The notes beneath the pieces are model-generated. The model was not told the origin of the DNA. It saw nothing but the letters and a program-made list of their open reading frames with translations, and did no database searches. The translations under genes were made by a program, and so were the position numbers. From an uncultured Collinsella sp. (GTDB taxonomy: Bacteria > Actinomycetota > Coriobacteriia > Coriobacteriales > Coriobacteriaceae): a stretch of DNA of 64,000 bases. The stretch covers positions 1 to 64,000 of the forward strand of contig UQKW01000010.1 in NCBI GenBank assembly GCA_900541885.1. The letters run 5' to 3'. Below, in pieces: positions 32,517-40,446 of this stretch (positions are counted from its first letter, which is position 1; each line of letters opens with the position of its first letter).

Positions 32517-32963
32517 ATGGCCGAGCTTGAGTCCCAACCACTGTCTGCCGAGGAGCGCGTCGAGTTGGAAGAGCTCCGCGCCGAGAAGGCTCGTCGCGAG
32601 GCCCAGGAAGAGGCGCGCCGCGAGCGTGAGGAGCTGGCCGCCCTGCGTGCCGAGCGCGAGAAGGCCGAGGAGGCCGCTGCGAAGGTTGCATCCGAGCCTG
32701 CGCCCAAGCCCGCCGCCGCGAAGCCCGCGCCCACCGCACCCAAACCTCAGCCCAAAAGAGCCGCTCGCCCCAAGCCCGTCGAGCCCAAGCCGAGCCGTGA
32801 CGAGATGACCTTTGCCCAGCGCATGGTCACCTCCAAGGAGCCTACGGGCGAGAATGAGATCCCCGGCATGGCTCCGGCTCAAAAAATCATCATCGTGCTC
32901 GCCCTCATCGCGTTTATCGTCTTTATGGGCTACACGCTTATGACCAACATGGGCCTGGTTTAA
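32517..32963 (+). CDS. Coiled-coil, Pro/Ala-rich single-pass membrane protein
   Basis: 148 residues. A charged coiled coil (about 8-60, Glu/Arg/Ala) is followed by a Pro/Lys/Ala linker (60-105) and one membrane helix (IIIVLALIAFIVFMGYTLM) near the C-terminus. AAAGAAAGGG precedes the ATG. This is the first host gene after the prophage. Function unknown; the topology places the long charged part probably in the cytoplasm. Confidence 0.7.
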   Translation: MAELESQPLSAEERVELEELRAEKARREAQEEARREREELAALRAEREKAEEAAAKVASEPAPKPAAAKPAPTAPKPQPKRAARPKPVEPKPSRDEMTFAQRMVTSKEPTGENEIPGMAPAQKIIIVLALIAFIVFMGYTLMTNMGLV

Positions 32964-33045
32964 CCGACCTGCATTGGGCGTCATGCCCGCACGCCCGCTT
33001 TGCCCAACCCTCAACCTCTGCACAACACATCCGAAAGGTCGCCCC

Positions 33046-34551
33046 ATGGCTTTGACCGACATCTCGCATCCCACCGACATTGCAATGCTCACCGATCTGT
33101 ACGAACTCACTATGGCCCAGGGCCTGTGGGAGAGCGGCAAGGCTAATGAGCAGGGTTGTTTTACGGCGTTTTACCGTGACCATCCCTTTGGCAGTGCGTA
33201 TGCCGTCATGTGCGGCACCGCCGAGCTGCCCGAGCTTGTCGAGAACCTGCGCTTTACGCCCGAGGACATCGAGTACCTCGCCTCGCTCCAGGCTCCGGCC
33301 GGCGGCGCGATGTTTAAGCCTGCATTCCTCGACTACCTGCGCAACTTCCGTGCGCACGTGAACATTGACGCCGTGCCCGAGGGCGAGCTTGTCTTTCCGC
33401 GCGAGCCCATGGTGCGCGTCACCGGCCCGTCGCTGGAGTGCCAGCTGCTCGAGACCGCGCTGCTCAACATCGTCGGCTTCCAGACGCTCGTCGCCACCAA
33501 GACAGCGCGCGTGGTGCTCGCCGCCGACGGTCGCCCTGTGGCGGAGTTTGGCCTGCGCCGAGCCCAGGGTCCCGATGGCGGCCTGGCCGTTGCGCGCGCG
33601 AGCTACGTTGCCGGCTGCTCCTCTACGTCCAATGTGCTCGCCGGCCGCCGCTACGGTATTCCCGTCTTTGGCACGCATGCGCACAGCTGGGTGATGAGCT
33701 TCGATTCCGAGCTCGAGGCCTTCCGCGCCTTTGCCAAGTCGAGCCCCAGGAACTGTACGCTGCTCATCGACACCTATGACGTGCGCGAGGGCTGCGAGCA
33801 TGCCATTACGGTTGCCAAGGAGATGGAGGCGGTGGGCGAGCGTCTGTCGGCTATTCGCATCGACTCCGGCGACCTCGCCAAGCTCTCCAAGTATGTTCGC
33901 GGCCGTTTCGATGCCGAGGGCCTGCCCTATGTGGGGATCTCGGTTTCCAACGATCTTGACGAGTACACGATTCAGTCGCTGCTCGACCAGGGCGCGCCCA
34001 TCGACAGCTTTGGCGTGGGTACCAAGCTCGCGACCTGCTATGACCAGCCGGCGCTGGGCGGCGTGTACAAGCTTTCCGCCCGCCGTGCGAGCGAGGCCGA
34101 CCCGTGGACGCCGGTGGTCAAGCTCTCCGAGCAGCCCTACAAGCGCACGATCCCGGGCGTGCAGCGCGTGCGCCGTTATTACGACGGCTTTGGCGGCCCG
34201 GTCTGCGACATGATCTACGACGAGGACCATCTGGTGGGGGAGGGCGCCGCGCGCGGCAATACCCTCGTGGCCGTGAATGATGCTGCCCTGGTGACCGACG
34301 TGTCGGAGCTTGAGTATCGCGAGCTGCTGGTGCCGATCGTGCGCGATGGCAGTGCAGTGGCTCCGCGTGAGAGCATCCAGGACGCGCGCGAGCGCTGTGT
34401 TTGGGCGCTCGATCATCTGGATGCTGCATACAAGCGTTTTCTGTATCCGCAGACCTACGTGGTGGGCATGGAGCAGGGCCTGGCTCGGGTACGCGACGAG
34501 CTCGTGCGCAAGAACATGGCTGCGGCTTCGGCCTTCCCCTGGGCAAAATGA
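33046..34551 (+). CDS. pncB: Nicotinate phosphoribosyltransferase
   Basis: 501 residues. It converts nicotinate, PRPP and ATP to nicotinate mononucleotide in the NAD salvage pathway. Visible family motifs: LTDLYELTMAQG, FTAFYRDHPFGS, FGLRRAQGPDGG, FGTHAHSWV with the phosphorylatable His region, LIDTYDV, IRIDSGDLA and FGVGTKLAT. The ATG at 33046 follows a GAAAGG. Confidence 0.95.
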   Translation: MALTDISHPTDIAMLTDLYELTMAQGLWESGKANEQGCFTAFYRDHPFGSAYAVMCGTAELPELVENLRFTPEDIEYLASLQAPAGGAMFKPAFLDYLRNFRAHVNIDAVPEGELVFPREPMVRVTGPSLECQLLETALLNIVGFQTLVATKTARVVLAADGRPVAEFGLRRAQGPDGGLAVARASYVAGCSSTSNVLAGRRYGIPVFGTHAHSWVMSFDSELEAFRAFAKSSPRNCTLLIDTYDVREGCEHAITVAKEMEAVGERLSAIRIDSGDLAKLSKYVRGRFDAEGLPYVGISVSNDLDEYTIQSLLDQGAPIDSFGVGTKLATCYDQPALGGVYKLSARRASEADPWTPVVKLSEQPYKRTIPGVQRVRRYYDGFGGPVCDMIYDEDHLVGEGAARGNTLVAVNDAALVTDVSELEYRELLVPIVRDGSAVAPRESIQDARERCVWALDHLDAAYKRFLYPQTYVVGMEQGLARVRDELVRKNMAAASAFPWAK

Positions 34552-34631
34552 TCCGAAGGGGACGGAGGAAAACGGATCACATTCTCGTTCACCCGTTCGC
34601 CCGCTCGCTCAACATTCGATTGGTTTGACGT

Positions 34632-35759
34632 ATGACGACTTCTCATAAAACGATGGTGGTAAAGATCGGCTCGTCCACGGTGGTGGGTGCCGACGGTAAG
34701 GTCAACCGTGCGTTTATCGGTGGCCTGGCCGATCAGGCCGCGGCCCTGCGCAAGCTCGGCTGGCGCTTGGTCGTGGTGAGCTCCGGCGCCATTGCTTGTG
34801 GCTATCCCGTGCTGGGCTTCGACCGCAAACCGGTTGGCGATCTGCCGAGCCTGCAGGCCTGCGCCTCGGCCGGCCAGTGCATCATCTCGTCGGCCTACGA
34901 CGAGGAGTTCCATGCGCGCGACCTACTCACCTCGCTCGTGCTGATCACGCGCCATGACACGGCGCGCCGTACGTCCTACCTGCACGCGCGCGACGCTTTG
35001 CTTCGCCTGGTGGAACTGGGCGTGGTACCGGTCGTCAACGAAAATGACACCGTCACCGTCGACGAGATCAAGTTCGGCGACAACGACACGCTGGCGGCGC
35101 TCGTGAGCTGCCTGGTTTCCGCCGACCTGTGCGTGACGCTTTCGGACATCGATGGCCTCTACACCGCCAATCCGCACGAGGACCCGACGGCAGAGTTTAT
35201 CCCGGTCGTGCGCAAAATCGATGCCAAGATCATTGCCTCGGCGGGCGATTCTTCGACGTCGGTCGGCACCGGCGGCATGATCACCAAGATTCGTGCGAGC
35301 CGCATTTTGATGACGGCCGGCATTCAGAGCGTGATTTGCTCGGGCGAGGAACCCGATGCGCTCGTGCGTCTGGCCCGCGGCGAGAGCGTGGGCACGCTGT
35401 TCGACCCGCCGGCGGAGCGCCTGGATATTGCGCCCCGCAAGCTGTGGATCGCGCTAGGCGACAAGGCGCATGGTTCGGTGACGGTCGATGACGGCGCTGC
35501 GAAGGCGCTGGTTAGCCGTGGATCTTCCCTGCTTGCGGTGGGTATTCGCGAGGTCGATGGCGAGTTTGCCGAGGGCGATGTGCTCGATGTGTGCGACCCG
35601 AGCGGTATGGTTGTCGCCCGCGGTATCGCCGAGGCCGATTCGGACGTGCTGGAGCTTGCTGCCGGCCGCCGCCAAGACCAGATCGCCAGCAACCGCTTGC
35701 TCGCAAACCTGGCCGAGAAGCCCGCGATCCATAGGGATAATTTAATCGTCTTCGCCTAA
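34632..35759 (+). CDS. proB: Glutamate 5-kinase
   Basis: 375 residues. An amino-acid kinase domain (VVKIGSSTVV, LVVVSSGAIACG, VVNENDTV, FGDNDTLAALV, GTGGMITKIRA) precedes a C-terminal PUA domain (from about 285). It phosphorylates glutamate, the first step of proline synthesis; proA, the next enzyme, is 1.8 kb downstream beyond a divergent gene. Proline feedback is expected for the family. Confidence 0.96.
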   Translation: MTTSHKTMVVKIGSSTVVGADGKVNRAFIGGLADQAAALRKLGWRLVVVSSGAIACGYPVLGFDRKPVGDLPSLQACASAGQCIISSAYDEEFHARDLLTSLVLITRHDTARRTSYLHARDALLRLVELGVVPVVNENDTVTVDEIKFGDNDTLAALVSCLVSADLCVTLSDIDGLYTANPHEDPTAEFIPVVRKIDAKIIASAGDSSTSVGTGGMITKIRASRILMTAGIQSVICSGEEPDALVRLARGESVGTLFDPPAERLDIAPRKLWIALGDKAHGSVTVDDGAAKALVSRGSSLLAVGIREVDGEFAEGDVLDVCDPSGMVVARGIAEADSDVLELAAGRRQDQIASNRLLANLAEKPAIHRDNLIVFA

Positions 35760-35773
35760 CGGGTCGACGCTGC

Positions 35774-35873
35774 GCGCCGCCCAGAGCGACAATTTGTCAT
35801 TCAAAAGGCGAGGCATGACCATCAGGTCTATGCCTCGCCTTTTTCATGCCAACTTGTTCGCTCTGGGCAGCGC
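35774..35873. repeat. Nested inverted repeat with proB terminator
   Basis: Outer arms GCGC-x-GCCCAGAGCGA-CAA (35774-35792) and TTG-TCGCTCTGGGC-x-GCGC (35854-35873) enclose a strong terminator: AAAAGGCGAGGCAT pairs with ATGCCTCGCCTTTT (35803-35844). The terminator should serve proB and, being symmetrical, the opposing gene too. The outer arms are unexplained. Confidence 0.7.
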
Positions 35874-35971
35874 TCGCTTCTTTTGTTCGACCCACGATTT
35901 AAAGCCACTCGCTTAGGGGCGTTTTCGCTTTCCGCCTTCTACCTGCGGCATCGTCGTTGTCGGTACTTATT

Positions 35972-36000
35972 CGGCACTTGGGGACGTTCCTTTTGTGCCG
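35972..36000. repeat. Short hairpin of the GGGGACGTTCC type
   Basis: CGGCAC (35972-35977) and GTGCCG (35995-36000) flank TTGGGGACGTTCCTTTT. Its inner part resembles the complement of the inner part of the two repeats at 38855 and 39565, so it may be a divergent member of the same intergenic family. The rest of the gap 35874-36021 shows nothing. Confidence 0.45.
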
Positions 36001-36021
36001 GCGGGTGGGGACACTCCTTCG

Positions 36022-37440
36022 CTAGAAGATTCGGCGCAGGTCTCCGCGGTTGAGGGCTTCGTCGAAGAGGTGCTTGAATACCACGCTGCCGTGCAGGCCG
36101 TCGTGCTCGAACTCGTTGGTTACCCAGGCATGCGAGTTGCCCACGTGGCTGAGCGTGTCGAGCTGCAGACCCGAATCCACGTACATGTCATCGAAGTACA
36201 CGGCGGCCTGGAGTGGCACCTCATTGCATGCTAGGCGCTGCGGGTCGTAAATCTTGTCCCAGCTCGTGTCTTCCATCAGCAGTTCCATCGCGGGCTTGAA
36301 GGGCTTGAGCTCGGGCATCTGCTCGAACATCCACGGGAACATGGCCTCGCCGGTAAACATGAGCGGGCGCGCGAGCGTGTCGAACTCGGCACGATGAGCT
36401 TTCTCTTCTGCCGCGGCCCAGCGAATGGGCATGGTGTCGCCGTCGGCGTAGATGAACTCCTGAAGCGTCCAGTACAGCGGATTCGTGCGCGTGTTGGTGC
36501 GTTCGAAGGTACGCATCAAAAAGCTATCGGATACTGAGGCACCGCAGCTCAGCGTGCCGTCGCCGTTAACAAAAGCGTGATCGATGATCCAATGCATGCG
36601 CTCAAAGCTCGGCTTCATGCCAAAGTCGCTGCCCATAAGCTGTAGACGCTCCACCGTCATTGGCGAGCCGTCGGGCAGCACGGGCTTCTGCTCCTCAAGC
36701 GCATCGGCAAGAACCGCCACACGCTCGACGTCGGCGGGGTAGCGGTCGTAATACTGCCGCGTCTTGGCGGCCATGCGCGGGAAGGTGTGCGCGTAGACCT
36801 CGTTGGCGCTCGCCGGGACGTGGGGGATGCCGCCGCAGGTAAAGCTCGCCGCCACGCCCTCGGGGAAGAGCGACAGATAGCTCAGCGTCAAAAAGCCGCC
36901 GTAGCTTTGGCCGAGCGTGACCCACGGCTTGCCGCCAAAGCCCACCAGGCGCAGGTACTCAAAATCGCGCACGATGGAGCTGGCGAGGTGGCGCTTGAGG
37001 AAGTCCGCCTGCGAGCGTGCGGCATCGGAGCCGGCCGCCGTCGCGCGCTCGCCTAGAGCCGCGATCGTGCGCCCGTCCACACAGCTGCTGCGCCCGGTGC
37101 CGCGCTGGTCGGGAAGGACCACGCGGAAGTGCTTGACGGCCTCCTCGATCCAGCCGTCGCTTGTGGGCGACAGCGGACGCGGGCTCTCGCCACCGGGGCC
37201 GCCCTGCAAAAACAGGAGCAGTGGCAGATCGTCGTTGATGCGGTCGGGCGCGCAAACCACGCGGTAGAAGAGCTTGATGCTCTCGGGCGCGCCGGCGATG
37301 GGTGCCGGCATAGCGCCGCGGCGCATGGTGCTGCCGACGGCCAGGAGCATCGGCTCCAGGCCGCGCCAGTCAAGGGGGACGTCGATGCTGTGGTCCTCGA
37401 CATAAAGGCCGGGGACGTGGTACGAAGTGATGAGGGCCAT
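36022..37440 (-). CDS. S33-family peptidase (proline iminopeptidase-like)
   Basis: 472 residues. Alpha/beta hydrolase: LLLFLQGGPGGESPRP (oxyanion HGGPG-like motif), LPDQRGTGRS, GQSYGGFLTLSYL with nucleophile Ser, a long cap domain, then HAWVTNEFEHDGLHGS with His. It is expected to release N-terminal proline or similar residues. It lies opposite in direction between proB and proA, so proline recovery is a plausible role. The ATG at 37440 follows GGAAG; a longer frame to 37875 runs antisense through proA and is not used. Confidence 0.85.
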   Translation of the reverse strand: MALITSYHVPGLYVEDHSIDVPLDWRGLEPMLLAVGSTMRRGAMPAPIAGAPESIKLFYRVVCAPDRINDDLPLLLFLQGGPGGESPRPLSPTSDGWIEEAVKHFRVVLPDQRGTGRSSCVDGRTIAALGERATAAGSDAARSQADFLKRHLASSIVRDFEYLRLVGFGGKPWVTLGQSYGGFLTLSYLSLFPEGVAASFTCGGIPHVPASANEVYAHTFPRMAAKTRQYYDRYPADVERVAVLADALEEQKPVLPDGSPMTVERLQLMGSDFGMKPSFERMHWIIDHAFVNGDGTLSCGASVSDSFLMRTFERTNTRTNPLYWTLQEFIYADGDTMPIRWAAAEEKAHRAEFDTLARPLMFTGEAMFPWMFEQMPELKPFKPAMELLMEDTSWDKIYDPQRLACNEVPLQAAVYFDDMYVDSGLQLDTLSHVGNSHAWVTNEFEHDGLHGSVVFKHLFDEALNRGDLRRIF

Positions 37441-37553
37441 GCGGTACTTCCGTTCGTTGCGGTGTTTCGGGTTGACCAATTCTACCGCCGCGCGCGAGGG
37501 CATGCACAAATCGGCTACCATGGTGGGCAAACATCTAAGAGAAAGGGCCGCCC

Positions 37554-38840
37554 ATGTCGGTCGATATAGCCACGTATGTCCACGATCTCGCCGTTGCCGC
37601 CAAGGCAGCGTCGACCTCGCTTGCCACGGCGAGCGATGAGCAGCGTCAGGAGGCCGTGTGCGCCATGGCCGCAGCGCTGCGCGACGGTGTCGATTCCATC
37701 GTTGCCGCCAACGAGCTCGATATGTCCGCCGCGCGCGATGCGGGCACCTCGGCGGGGCTCCTCGATCGCCTGTTGCTGACGCCCGAGCGCGTCGAGGGCA
37801 TGGCCGCCGGCCTGGAGAAGCTTGCCGAGCTGCCCGATCCTGTCGGCCGCGTGCTCGACCACCGCGTGCTTGCAAGCGGCGTGGACCTCACCCGCGTGAG
37901 CGTGCCGCTGGGCCTGGTCGCCATGGTCTACGAGGCGCGCCCCAACGTGACGGCCGATGCCGCGGGCATCTGCATCCGCACCGGCAACGCCTGCATTCTG
38001 CGCGGCGGTTCGCTGGCCTATCACTCGTGCGCCATGATTTCCGAGTTGCTGGCCGATGCGCTCGAGGCCAAGGGTTTCCCGCGCGAGGCCGTCTCGATGA
38101 TCGAGTCTACCGACCGCGAGGCCACCGGCGAGCTCATGAAGCTCCGCGGCATCGTCGACGTGCTCATTCCGCGTGGCGGTGCGGGCCTGATCCAGCGCTG
38201 CGTGCGCGAGTCGCTTGTGCCGGTGATCGAGACGGGCACGGGCAACTGCCATATCTACGTGCATGAATCCGCCGACTTTGACAAGGCGCTCAACATTATC
38301 GTCAATGCCAAGACCCAGCGCGTGGGTGTGTGCAATGCCGCCGAGTCACTGCTGGTCGACCGTGCCGTTGCTGATCGCTTTCTGCCCGCAGTCGTTGCCG
38401 TGCTGCACGACCACGGCGTGCTGATTCACGGCGACGAGGCCGCGTGCGCCGCATGCGCCGACGCTGGGCTTGTCGAGGGCGACGACTATGTTGCCGCGAC
38501 CGAGGAGGACTGGGGCCGTGAGTACCTGGCGCTCGAGATGAGCGTGAAGGTCGTGGCGAACGAGGACGAGGCCATCGCACACATCAACCGCTACGGCACC
38601 ATGCACTCCGAGGCCATCGTTGCCGAGGACGAGGATGCCTGCGAGCGCTTCCTGGATGCGGTCGATGCCTCGGCTGTGTATGCCAACGCCAGCACGCGCT
38701 TCACTGACGGCGGCGAGTTTGGGCTGGGTGCCGAGATCGGCATCTCGACCCAAAAGCTCCACGCCCGCGGCCCCTTTGCCGCCGAGGCCCTCACCACCTA
38801 CAAATACAAGCTCCGCGGCACCGGCCAGGTCCGCCCCTAA
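37554..38840 (+). CDS. proA: Gamma-glutamyl phosphate reductase
   Basis: 428 residues, aldehyde dehydrogenase fold. Motifs: VPLGLVAMVYEARPNVTADAAGIC, GNACILRGGSLAYHS, a TGNCHIYV segment, VGVCNAAESLLV with the catalytic Cys, and FTDGGEFGLGAEIGISTQKLHARGP. It reduces gamma-glutamyl phosphate to glutamate semialdehyde with NADPH, the second step of proline synthesis. GAAAGGG precedes the ATG. Confidence 0.96.
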   Translation: MSVDIATYVHDLAVAAKAASTSLATASDEQRQEAVCAMAAALRDGVDSIVAANELDMSAARDAGTSAGLLDRLLLTPERVEGMAAGLEKLAELPDPVGRVLDHRVLASGVDLTRVSVPLGLVAMVYEARPNVTADAAGICIRTGNACILRGGSLAYHSCAMISELLADALEAKGFPREAVSMIESTDREATGELMKLRGIVDVLIPRGGAGLIQRCVRESLVPVIETGTGNCHIYVHESADFDKALNIIVNAKTQRVGVCNAAESLLVDRAVADRFLPAVVAVLHDHGVLIHGDEAACAACADAGLVEGDDYVAATEEDWGREYLALEMSVKVVANEDEAIAHINRYGTMHSEAIVAEDEDACERFLDAVDASAVYANASTRFTDGGEFGLGAEIGISTQKLHARGPFAAEALTTYKYKLRGTGQVRP

Positions 38841-38854
38841 ACCCCTCGTAAACG

Positions 38855-38895
38855 AAAACCACCACAAAGGTGCCTGTCCCCTTCGTGGTGGTTTT
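38855..38895. repeat. Hairpin repeat copy 1 / proA terminator
   Basis: AAAACCACCAC pairs with GTGGTGGTTTT around AAAGGTGCCTGTCCCCTTC. It is nearly identical to the copy at 39565-39606 (two C/T differences). The A/T-run ends allow bidirectional termination. Confidence 0.8.
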
Positions 38896-38910
38896 AGGTG
38901 GCGTGGGCGG

Positions 38911-39510
38911 TTAGGCCTGGAAGGTATCGCGGTCGGGGGCGAAGGACTGCATGGCCGCGATGGTGCGGTCAAAGAGCTCGGGGAGCTCCCAGCCCAACAT
39001 CTCGGCGCCCTGCGAAATCACGTCGCGCGAGCAGCCGGCGGCAAAGCGCTTGTCCTTGAACTTCTTCTTGAGCGACTTGGTCGTAAAGTCCATAACGCTC
39101 TTGCTCGGGCGCATGATGACTGCAGCGCCGATCAGGCCGGTGAGCTCATCGCAGGCAAACAGGATCTTTTCCATCTGCAGCTCGGGTTTGGGCAGCGAGG
39201 TATTAAAGTCGGACGTGTGCGTCTGGATGGCGCGAATGAGCTCGGGAGACGCACCTTCGCCCTTAAGAATCTCGGCAGCATAGATGGTGTGGTTCATGGG
39301 GTCGTCCTCATGCTCCTCCCAATCCAGGTCGTGCAGCAGACCGACGATGCCCCAAAACTCCTCGTTCTCGGGGTCGAACTCGCGCGCAAAGTAGCGCATA
39401 GTGCCCTCGACCGTCTCGCCATGGGTGATGTGGAACGGGTCCTTGTTATGCTCGTTGAGCAGTTCGAACGCGCGGTCGCGGGTGATTCCGGCGGTAAGCG
39501 GCTCTGCCAT
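38911..39510 (-). CDS. HD-domain hydrolase
   Basis: 199 residues. The metal-binding HD pattern is visible: HITHGETVEGTM, GIVGLLHDLDW (His-Asp pair), NHTIYAAEIL and AIQTHTSD. It is probably a phosphohydrolase of nucleotides or a related substrate. It has a repeat hairpin on each side and is transcribed opposite to proA. Confidence 0.8.
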   Translation of the reverse strand: MAEPLTAGITRDRAFELLNEHNKDPFHITHGETVEGTMRYFAREFDPENEEFWGIVGLLHDLDWEEHEDDPMNHTIYAAEILKGEGASPELIRAIQTHTSDFNTSLPKPELQMEKILFACDELTGLIGAAVIMRPSKSVMDFTTKSLKKKFKDKRFAAGCSRDVISQGAEMLGWELPELFDRTIAAMQSFAPDRDTFQA

Positions 39511-39564
39511 AAGAGACTCCTTGTGCTCGTGGGTATCGATAAGAATGAATACTACTAGAACAAG

Positions 39565-39606
39565 AAAACCACCACAAAGGTGCCTGTTCCCTTTGTGGTG
39601 GTTTTT
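39565..39606. repeat. Hairpin repeat copy 2 upstream of the HD gene
   Basis: Same element as 38855-38895, here between the HD gene's start and the end of the CarD-type gene. AAAACCACCAC and GTGGTGGTTTTT can terminate the CarD-type transcript. Two copies 0.7 kb apart suggest a dispersed intergenic repeat family. Confidence 0.8.
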
Positions 39607-39618
39607 GGCGCGGATGGG

Positions 39619-40104
39619 TTAGTTGAGGGCGGCTTGGGCTAGGCGGGCTTCGGCGGCCTCCTCGGTGACGCCAAGGGCCACGGCGAACTCCTCGATGGAG
39701 CGGCGCTTGGCCTCCTTGAGTACGCGCATGTAGTAGGAGCTGGGCTTTTTATCAGCTTCCTCGGCCTGATGAATGCGGTGCATCATGGTCTTTGCCACGC
39801 GGACCGTCTCGGGTGCGCCCAGCTTGAGCTGCTGCTTAAAGTGTGTCTCCTCAAGCGAGCTGTTGCGCTCGGTAAAGGTGTCGCACTCCAGCTCGTCATA
39901 GTGGCTCAGCAGGTGCTCGGCATCTTGCTGCGAGATGGCGGCGTGCAAACGGTCGGCCTGCGCCACGGGGTACATGAGGATCGTCTGCGCATGTCCCTGC
40001 TTGGTCTCGAGCAGCAGCATGGGCTGCGGTGTGTCGTCCCTAAAACCGACGACGGTGCAGACTCCCTGGCCCGGATGAATGACGTGTTGACCGATTGAGA
40101 ACAT
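39619..40104 (-). CDS. CarD-family transcription regulator
   Basis: 161 residues. An N-terminal CarD/CdnL Tudor-like RNA-polymerase-interacting domain (MFSIGQHVIHPGQGVCTVVGF, then YPVAQADRLH) precedes a helical C-terminal DNA-binding part (about 70-150). Such proteins stabilise open complexes at promoters, notably rRNA. GGAGG precedes the ATG. Confidence 0.9.
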   Translation of the reverse strand: MFSIGQHVIHPGQGVCTVVGFRDDTPQPMLLLETKQGHAQTILMYPVAQADRLHAAISQQDAEHLLSHYDELECDTFTERNSSLEETHFKQQLKLGAPETVRVAKTMMHRIHQAEEADKKPSSYYMRVLKEAKRRSIEEFAVALGVTEEAAEARLAQAALN

Positions 40105-40446
40105 GCTACCTCCAACTTATACGAATTTACGTATGTCTAGAATAACACGATGACGTGCGCAAACCCTTACTTTATGCAGGAAAAGCACACAACTCTGATA
40201 GGTAAGAGTATTCGATAACAGACGCAGCTCATTCACACCTTTATGCATTTTCAACGCCTGCATAATCTGCAGGCAGACCGGCATCTTTGAGTGACTCCAT
40301 ACAAGCTGTAGTCATTTTTGTGCATATGCAATATCTATTAGCTTTACCCTGCGACAGTGCCCGTCGCTTGTGATAGAGTGCTACAAACTCTGGCTTTTGC
40401 CCTACGAGTGACCAAGAGCTCGGGGGCTTTAACACAAGGAGGATCT
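40105..40446. other. Intergenic region, CarD-type gene to argS
   Basis: 342 bp between divergent genes. It contains a perfect hairpin GCCTGCA-TAATC-TGCAGGC (40256-40274) and AT-rich stretches near 40110-40150 suited to the CarD-type gene's promoter. No T-box signature or reading frame with an RBS was found. Confidence 0.4.

Noticed and set aside
37441..37875. N-terminal extension of the S33 peptidase to 617 residues
   Set aside because: The added part is antisense to proA, Arg/Ala-rich and lacks family similarity; ATG 37440 has an RBS.
40105..40446. T-box riboswitch before argS
   Set aside because: No T-box sequence, specifier stem or terminator/antiterminator pair was found.
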